From positions 1,426,001-1,490,000 of the forward strand of contig PSQN01000012.1 in the NCBI GenBank assembly GCA_002989075.1: DNA of 64,000 nt, written 5' to 3'. The number at the start of each line of letters is the position of its first letter. Position 1 is the stretch's first letter. Origin of the DNA: Arthonia radiata (taxonomy: Eukaryota > Ascomycota > Arthoniomycetes > Arthoniales > Arthoniaceae). Under the pieces are notes generated by a model. That model did no database searches. It was not told the DNA's origin and was given only the letters and a program-made list of their open reading frames with translations. The translations under genes and the position numbers were made by a program. This document shows, in pieces, positions 59,325-64,000 of the stretch.

Positions 59325-60439
59325 ATGCAAGAATCCCACCAAAACACGAAGCCCACAGGTAGCGGGGGCATGGCGTACATGTGGAAAGGCGCGCGCAATC
59401 CACCTAAAGAACCCGAGGGAAGCTTTGAAGGACGCACTGTGTTGGTGACGGGTGCGAATGCTGGGTTGGTAAGTCGTTTCTCTCGTATGCATCTGTGCCC
59501 GCCCACCAGAACATACTTGTCTCAGACCTATCCAAACAAGCCCTTCTAACCATCTACAAATGGGTCTCGAAGCCGCCAAAAAGTTCGCCGCGCTCAAGAC
59601 CACCCACCTCATCCTCGCCGTGCGCAATCTCGCCAAGGGCGAAGAGGCCAAAACCGCCATTCTTGCTGCAGCACCAGACGCCAACATCACTATCAGCGTC
59701 CTGCAGCTTGATCTCAGCTCCTTCGCCTCCGTCACCGCCTTCACTGCCGCTCTCAAAGCCCAAACAGACCGTCTCGACATCGCCGTCCTCAACGCAGGCG
59801 TCGCAATGCCATCTCATCAACTCAGCCCTGAAGGCTAGGAGATGGCACTGCAGGTGAACGTGCTCTCCACGGCGCTGCTGGCTATGCAACTCCGGCCGCT
59901 GCTGCGTCGTACGGGCGAGAAGTATCCGGAGCAGCCACCGGTGTTGGAGTTCGTGGGCAGCGTTGCGTTCGCGGATGTGCAGGCTTCGTGGCTTGGTCCG
60001 GACGGCGGCAGTATCCTGGATTATGTGAGTCAGAAAGAGAATTTTCAGCGTGGAGAGACAGTACCATATCTCCAAGCTGCTTTTGCAGTTCGTTATGGAA
60101 TCTCTTGCGCTGGAAACGGGGTCGGTTGGACAGCCGGCGGTTATGGCGGTTTGCCCGGGGATGTGTAAGACGGAGCTGGGGCGGGAGTTTGGGATAGCGA
60201 TGAAGGTCGTGATGGCGGGCATGCAGTTTTTTGTGGCGAGGACGGTGGAGCAGGGGGGTAGGGCGCTGGTGAGTGGTGTGTTGATGGGGAAAGAGGGGCA
60301 CGGGAGGATGTGGATGAATGATCGTTGGGATGAGAGGGGAAGTGTGATTGAGGTGGGGGTGTGGGAGGGGTTGAGGGGGAAGGTGTGGGCGGAGGTCACG
60401 ACTATCTTGAAGACCTCAGAGACGGGTATTGAGATGTGA
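59325..60439 (+). pseudogene. Short-chain dehydrogenase pseudogene (retinol-dehydrogenase-like)
   Basis: An SDR recognisable end to end but with three separate lesions. The first exon ends with the cofactor motif TVLVTGANAGL and a good donor GTAAGT at 59469; the next exon continues GLEAAKKFAAL, but the bases just before it (59561-59562) are TG rather than AG, so the acceptor seems lost. The frame then gives VLQLDLSSFASV and LNAGVA and hits TAG at 59836-59838 where the family has Trp (EGWEMALQVNVLST); TGG to TAG on this strand is a CpA to TpA change on the other. Finally, near 60055 the frame shifts: DYVSQKENFQRGE in one frame, YHISKLLLQFVMESLAL (catalytic YxxxK as YHISK) in the next, running to the stop at 60439. 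Substrate unknown. Confidence 0.85.
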
Positions 60440-60729
60440 CTGTAGTGAAGGATCTCAATTTGTAGCCTAGGCGAGCTCTGCAGCTTCGACGCCACTTGTT
60501 TAGGCCTCTTTTTTTCTATACTGAAACCTCTCATGGGATCTCCCAGCTCGCTTCCCCCACTCTCCCTGCGGTAGTCAAAGTCTTAGGCTGCCAGCCAAAA
60601 CCAAGGTCTTGGTGCCTGAATATGTCCATGTTTGACATATTCTTGCAAGGAAACGCGTCCAGTAGCCTCGACCTTGCCGGAGTCTCATTGCTTGGTATTG
60701 GGTTGGCTGCGCGATGCCTTCGAGGTGTG

Positions 60730-61125
60730 TCAGATAGCTCTCCGATAGCCAGGGATCCCCTCCCGAGAAATTGCATTCGGCAATGGAGTTCCAAGCTCAT
60801 ATAGATTGCCCATGAAACCCACTTCTCCACTTGGCTTCCGGAGCCAGATGTACAGGGTGACCTTTTCGTAGTTCGGCCTGACCCCATAGTCGATGTCGTA
60901 CTCGATCTTTGGTAGGTAGTACATGTCATCTTGGGCGTAGTATTGATAGTACGTAATTGCGGGGCGCGAGGCTTCGACTGTTGTGCCATGAAAATCCTTC
61001 TTCCCCAGAATCTCTTGTGGTGGGTATGAGACCGGCTGCCACCCTGCTTCTTGGAGTCCGCGGATGATCCTCTGCTTCTTCTCCTCGTCGGTTTCTTCGT
61101 TGCTTCCGTGAGGCATCTTGGGCAC
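60730..61125 (-). CDS. Small hypothetical protein
   Basis: Intronless frame of 131 residues, unrecognised. Composition looks like a folded cytosolic protein: a Lys/Glu-rich start (NEETDEEKKQRIIRGLQE), then aromatic-rich strands (ITYYQYYAQDDMYYLP, VTLYIWLRKPSGEVGFMG). No signal peptide or helix. It converges on the SDR pseudogene. A shadow frame is possible but the amino-acid make-up favours a real gene. Confidence 0.5.
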   Translation of the reverse strand: MPKMPHGSNEETDEEKKQRIIRGLQEAGWQPVSYPPQEILGKKDFHGTTVEASRPAITYYQYYAQDDMYYLPKIEYDIDYGVRPNYEKVTLYIWLRKPSGEVGFMGNLYELGTPLPNAISREGIPGYRRAI

Positions 61126-61838
61126 TATAGCAGCGATGATTGACTTGCAAGTAGTGGTCTGTTGAGTGGTTGATGTTGTGCGTTTGTAAAGGTCACTATA
61201 TCACATTCTGCAGTAATACAGTCAATACTTATAGACATTGCGACAGCTCGACAAGAGCGTGGTTGTCCGCGAAAGCGCCCATTGCCGCATCGCTTGAGAT
61301 ATCCGGATCCTGGCGGCGCCCTGTCAGACACTTGGAAGACCTTTCTTGGCCGCTTGGTACACCGCGTACCCTCGACGGACGATCGGTCATGACGGCAAGC
61401 CACGCATTGCACACTCAACGTACGTTCTTACCGCGTGTGGCCGCCTCGCACCATGCCTGAGCTTATCGCCGCCGATCACATCTTGCTGCAAAGTTCGAGT
61501 CGAAGGCAGGCAAAGAGTCGGCCAGATGCGGCTCTTATCAGCTGCGTTCTCCGACATGGTTTCCGAGTAGCCTCAAGTGACCAGCAGGATCACAGGGTGC
61601 CCCCGGCTTAGAAAGTCAGTCGCAACATGCCCACGGAGCCGCGATCTCCTGCGAAGCGCGTTGAAACAAGCATCAAACAAGCACCGAGTGCTCGTTCCCT
61701 TGCTGATCCGCAGAGATGGAATGGCCTTTTGCGTGCGCTTGAAGCCCGTCACATAGTGTCGTCAAGGCTATTTCAATGCTTGGTCATTGACAATGGTATT
61801 GTGGATCCGCGGTAAATTCTACTTCCAGAGAAAGATAG
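61126..61838. other. Intergenic
   Basis: About 700 bases between the two small hypothetical genes. Short frames only; nothing recognised. Confidence 0.4.
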
Positions 61839-62837
61839 CTACGGCCGTGGGGGCAACTTGGACCTGTTTCCCATGTATAATATGGGGCGAGTGGGATCGG
61901 CCGAGCCATACTTCTTCCGATAGCGAGCTTCTATTGCGTTCAGCTTCGTCTTGTCGTATTTAAGCGTAAAACTCTCCGATTCATCTTTGATGCTTTTCTC
62001 CCTCACGGCGTCGATGGGTCTTTTCTCATACTTAGCTTCGTTCTCCATCCAGGCTCGCATCGCTTGCACAGCTTCGTCTATGATTCGGTCTTCGTGCAGA
62101 GCCGTTGTTCGAAAAAGTCTGTCAATCGAGTGGCACAGGTTGAGCTCATAGCCGCTCGAGTACGCCCGGAAGTTGCTTCCAGTATAGTGCCTAAAGCCTT
62201 GATGCTTGAAGACGTACCTTTCCCCGCTAAAGCCGCGCCTCGGAGGGTCGACCCAAAAAACGTGTCGATCAAATTCCCGCCAGTAATCTTGCTGAAACAG
62301 GTCGTGCAGCCAAGATGCAAGCAGGTCGTTGTGTGGTTTGTCGACACATCTAAGCTCGACGCAAGAAGCAGGTCTATGCGGCTCCGCCTTCGCCCCATCG
62401 TTTTGATCGAACAGAATGTCTAGACCGTTGGTGAAATCTTGCACCTGTATGTGTTCGCCGTTCGCTTTGGCACGCGTGTTGAGATGTTCCAGTATTTTGA
62501 GCATGTCCTCGGCGGTGATTGCTGTCTTCATTCTATACACGTGAGGCAAGTGCGACTTCATCTCTATGCTCTCCTTCGTGCCTGGGATGTGATGTTGTGG
62601 TCCCGGTGCAGGTTTCGGCGGCGAAGGCATGTTGGACCGGAGGTTATGGTGAGGGTGTTGTGCATTGTCATTCTCATTTGCATGAGGAGCTTTACCAATG
62701 TTGTAGCGCGTGGACCGAGGCGGCGGGTCCTGGTGTTGGGATGTTGACGAGCGAGATGCTTTAGTACCACTGGACAGTCTTGAATTTGCTTGTGTCCGTT
62801 CGCGGAACGTGCGCGAAATATGATCCTTGCCAGACAT
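61839..62837 (-). CDS. Hypothetical protein, 332 residues
   Basis: Intronless and unrecognised. Residues 1-95 are disordered (Ser, Gln, His, Pro). From about residue 100 the protein looks folded: MKTAITAEDMLKILEHLNTR, CVELRCVDKPHNDLLASWLH, LFQQDYWREFDRHVFWVDPP, YVFKHQGFRHYTGSNF, followed by a charged helical segment near residue 260 (EAVQAMRAWMENEAKYEKR). No signal peptide or membrane helix. The N-terminal flank at 62838-63130 lacks an obvious extra exon. Likely a lineage-specific gene. Confidence 0.6.
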   Translation of the reverse strand: MSGKDHISRTFRERTQANSRLSSGTKASRSSTSQHQDPPPRSTRYNIGKAPHANENDNAQHPHHNLRSNMPSPPKPAPGPQHHIPGTKESIEMKSHLPHVYRMKTAITAEDMLKILEHLNTRAKANGEHIQVQDFTNGLDILFDQNDGAKAEPHRPASCVELRCVDKPHNDLLASWLHDLFQQDYWREFDRHVFWVDPPRRGFSGERYVFKHQGFRHYTGSNFRAYSSGYELNLCHSIDRLFRTTALHEDRIIDEAVQAMRAWMENEAKYEKRPIDAVREKSIKDESESFTLKYDKTKLNAIEARYRKKYGSADPTRPILYMGNRSKLPPRP

Positions 62838-63865
62838 TTTTTGATCGCACCGTAATCTATTCCTAATGCCGACAAAAGGCCAGCATAAAAGATTGACTCT
62901 CAGCTGTTGAAGTGTTACAGTGCCGGGTTGACGATACCTGATAGACGAAAAGCTGAGCGGCAGGAGATTACACGATTGTGAAAGGATTTAAAAGGAGCGA
63001 TAGCTCATTGAAACACTACAAAATCCTTTTAGGCTGCTAAATGAGGTGCGAATTGCAATCTGTACGCTCCCCTTGCCGCACGGTGGCGCTCGGCCGGATG
63101 TGAGCGACGTTCAACTCCGCCAAAAGCACATGGCACCGTATGATATCTACTCACCAGTCTGATGACCAGGCGCGGCCACGAGCGATGCGCACAACACGGA
63201 GCATTTCCGTCACCGGGACGAGACGGGCTTCATCGCTTCGGCTGTTAGCACCGGATAGCGCGCATGGTCATGGCATCTCCTGCTTCACGCAAACAATTGT
63301 GAGCCCGAGAGCACTCTCAAAGTGAGCGAGAAGTCAACAATCACACCCGCAAGCGGAGTGAAGATGCCAGCCGTTGCAAAGCGCTTGATGTGAGACATCA
63401 GTGTGACACGAGGTTGTTGCGTACCGTGTCACGCATATCTTTGGTCTTGGCCCCGCAGGTCGTAAAGCCGCCCCATTGCCCCGGGCTTTCAGGCGCCCCG
63501 AAGACAGCCCGAGAGATAGAGGCATTGGCCCTTGTCTGTGGTAATTTTGAGCGCCGGGAGCCCCAAGATTGTCGGCAAACCAACCCGGAGACTTCGGCGG
63601 AGCCACCCAGCCCAACTCCGCAGTACGCAGCAACAATGAAGAGTGACACTCTGCCAACCAAGTATCACTATGCTCAGATATACGGAGTACGGATCTATTA
63701 ACAACAGAGGCTGCGAGTATACCCATGCAGTTTGCACTCTCGCTGTATGACTGATACGCCAGCCCTTCAGCTTTGGCGTCCCTAGGAGCAGAATCATCTT
63801 GACGTAGCCACTCGGTATCGCAGTCCAGAAGAATGTCGCAAGCCGATATCCTATTCTGACACGCG
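62838..63865. other. Intergenic
   Basis: About 1 kb upstream of the 332-residue gene. Overlapping frames on both strands (for example 63334-63726 minus, 63390-63701 plus) have no signature. Nothing else seen. Confidence 0.4.
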
Positions 63866-64000
63866 CTATGGCTTCTCCCTTTTGTTGAATGCCCACCATC
63901 CCTTCAAACACCCCCAATATCCCTCCTCAACAACATACGCATGACCCGTCACCTGCTTGTTCTCCAGACTAGGCAACTTGATCTCGACCTCACGAAGCCG
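63866..64000 (-). CDS. C-terminal end of a gene cut by the right edge
   Basis: From base 64000 leftwards one frame is open for 44 codons and stops at TAG (63866-63868). It reads RLREVEIKLPSLENKQVTGH, then AYVVEEGYWGCLKGWWAFNK and REKP, plausible as the end of a real protein. Too little remains to name a family, and a chance open frame cannot be excluded. Confidence 0.35.
   Translation of the reverse strand, partial: RLREVEIKLPSLENKQVTGHAYVVEEGYWGCLKGWWAFNKREKP

Noticed and set aside
63334-63917. Overlapping minus-strand frames near the right edge
   Set aside because: No signature; another frame there gives a more protein-like end running off the window.

Overview
The window is nuclear DNA of a filamentous ascomycete (Pezizomycotina). 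Genes carry short GT..AG introns, mostly 50-60 bases, and include StuA-type APSES, JHD1, NIPA and DUF3445 proteins and a divergent H3/H4 histone pair. The class is probably Dothideomycetes, but that is inference. I recognise about 20 protein genes, no tRNA, rRNA or CRISPR array, and no intact transposon.

Left part (1-11.6 kb) is accessory in character: a broken NLR-type STAND NTPase running off the left edge, a secreted CE1/feruloyl-esterase-like enzyme, a short-chain dehydrogenase (SDR) with a late frameshift behind a 117-base foldback repeat, a Dal5-type permease and an ammonium transporter. The last two lie head to tail and both have GATA-factor-like sites upstream, which suggests nitrogen control.

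Middle part (12.5-44.5 kb) is mostly housekeeping and regulation: an ER FKBP prolyl isomerase whose reading frame continues through a linker into a STIMATE-type membrane protein (the most unusual gene here), the SF3b14/p14 splicing factor, a PHD-JmjC H3K36-type demethylase, StuA with about 6 kb of gene-free DNA upstream, a NIPA-like Mg2+ transporter with degenerate repeats behind its 3' end, a DUF3445 protein, exonuclease V, a CorA/Mnr2-like Mg2+ transporter, and divergently transcribed H3 and H4. The H3 has one extra residue between K27 and K36.

Right part (44.5-64 kb) holds a disordered Q/P-rich protein, RPB5 divergent from the mitochondrial carnitine carrier, a TFIIIC zinc-finger/beta-propeller subunit, an uncharacterised two-helix membrane protein, a decayed SDR pseudogene, two small hypotheticals and a fragment at the right edge. 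Gene-free stretches are 44.5-46.8 and 48.1-51.2 kb.

Three genes (NLR, two SDRs) carry frame lesions while all housekeeping genes are intact, so the lesions more likely reflect decay of dispensable genes than generally poor sequence; this cannot be proven from the window. Intron boundaries are my own calls, checked for frame; domain names come from recognised motifs, not searches.
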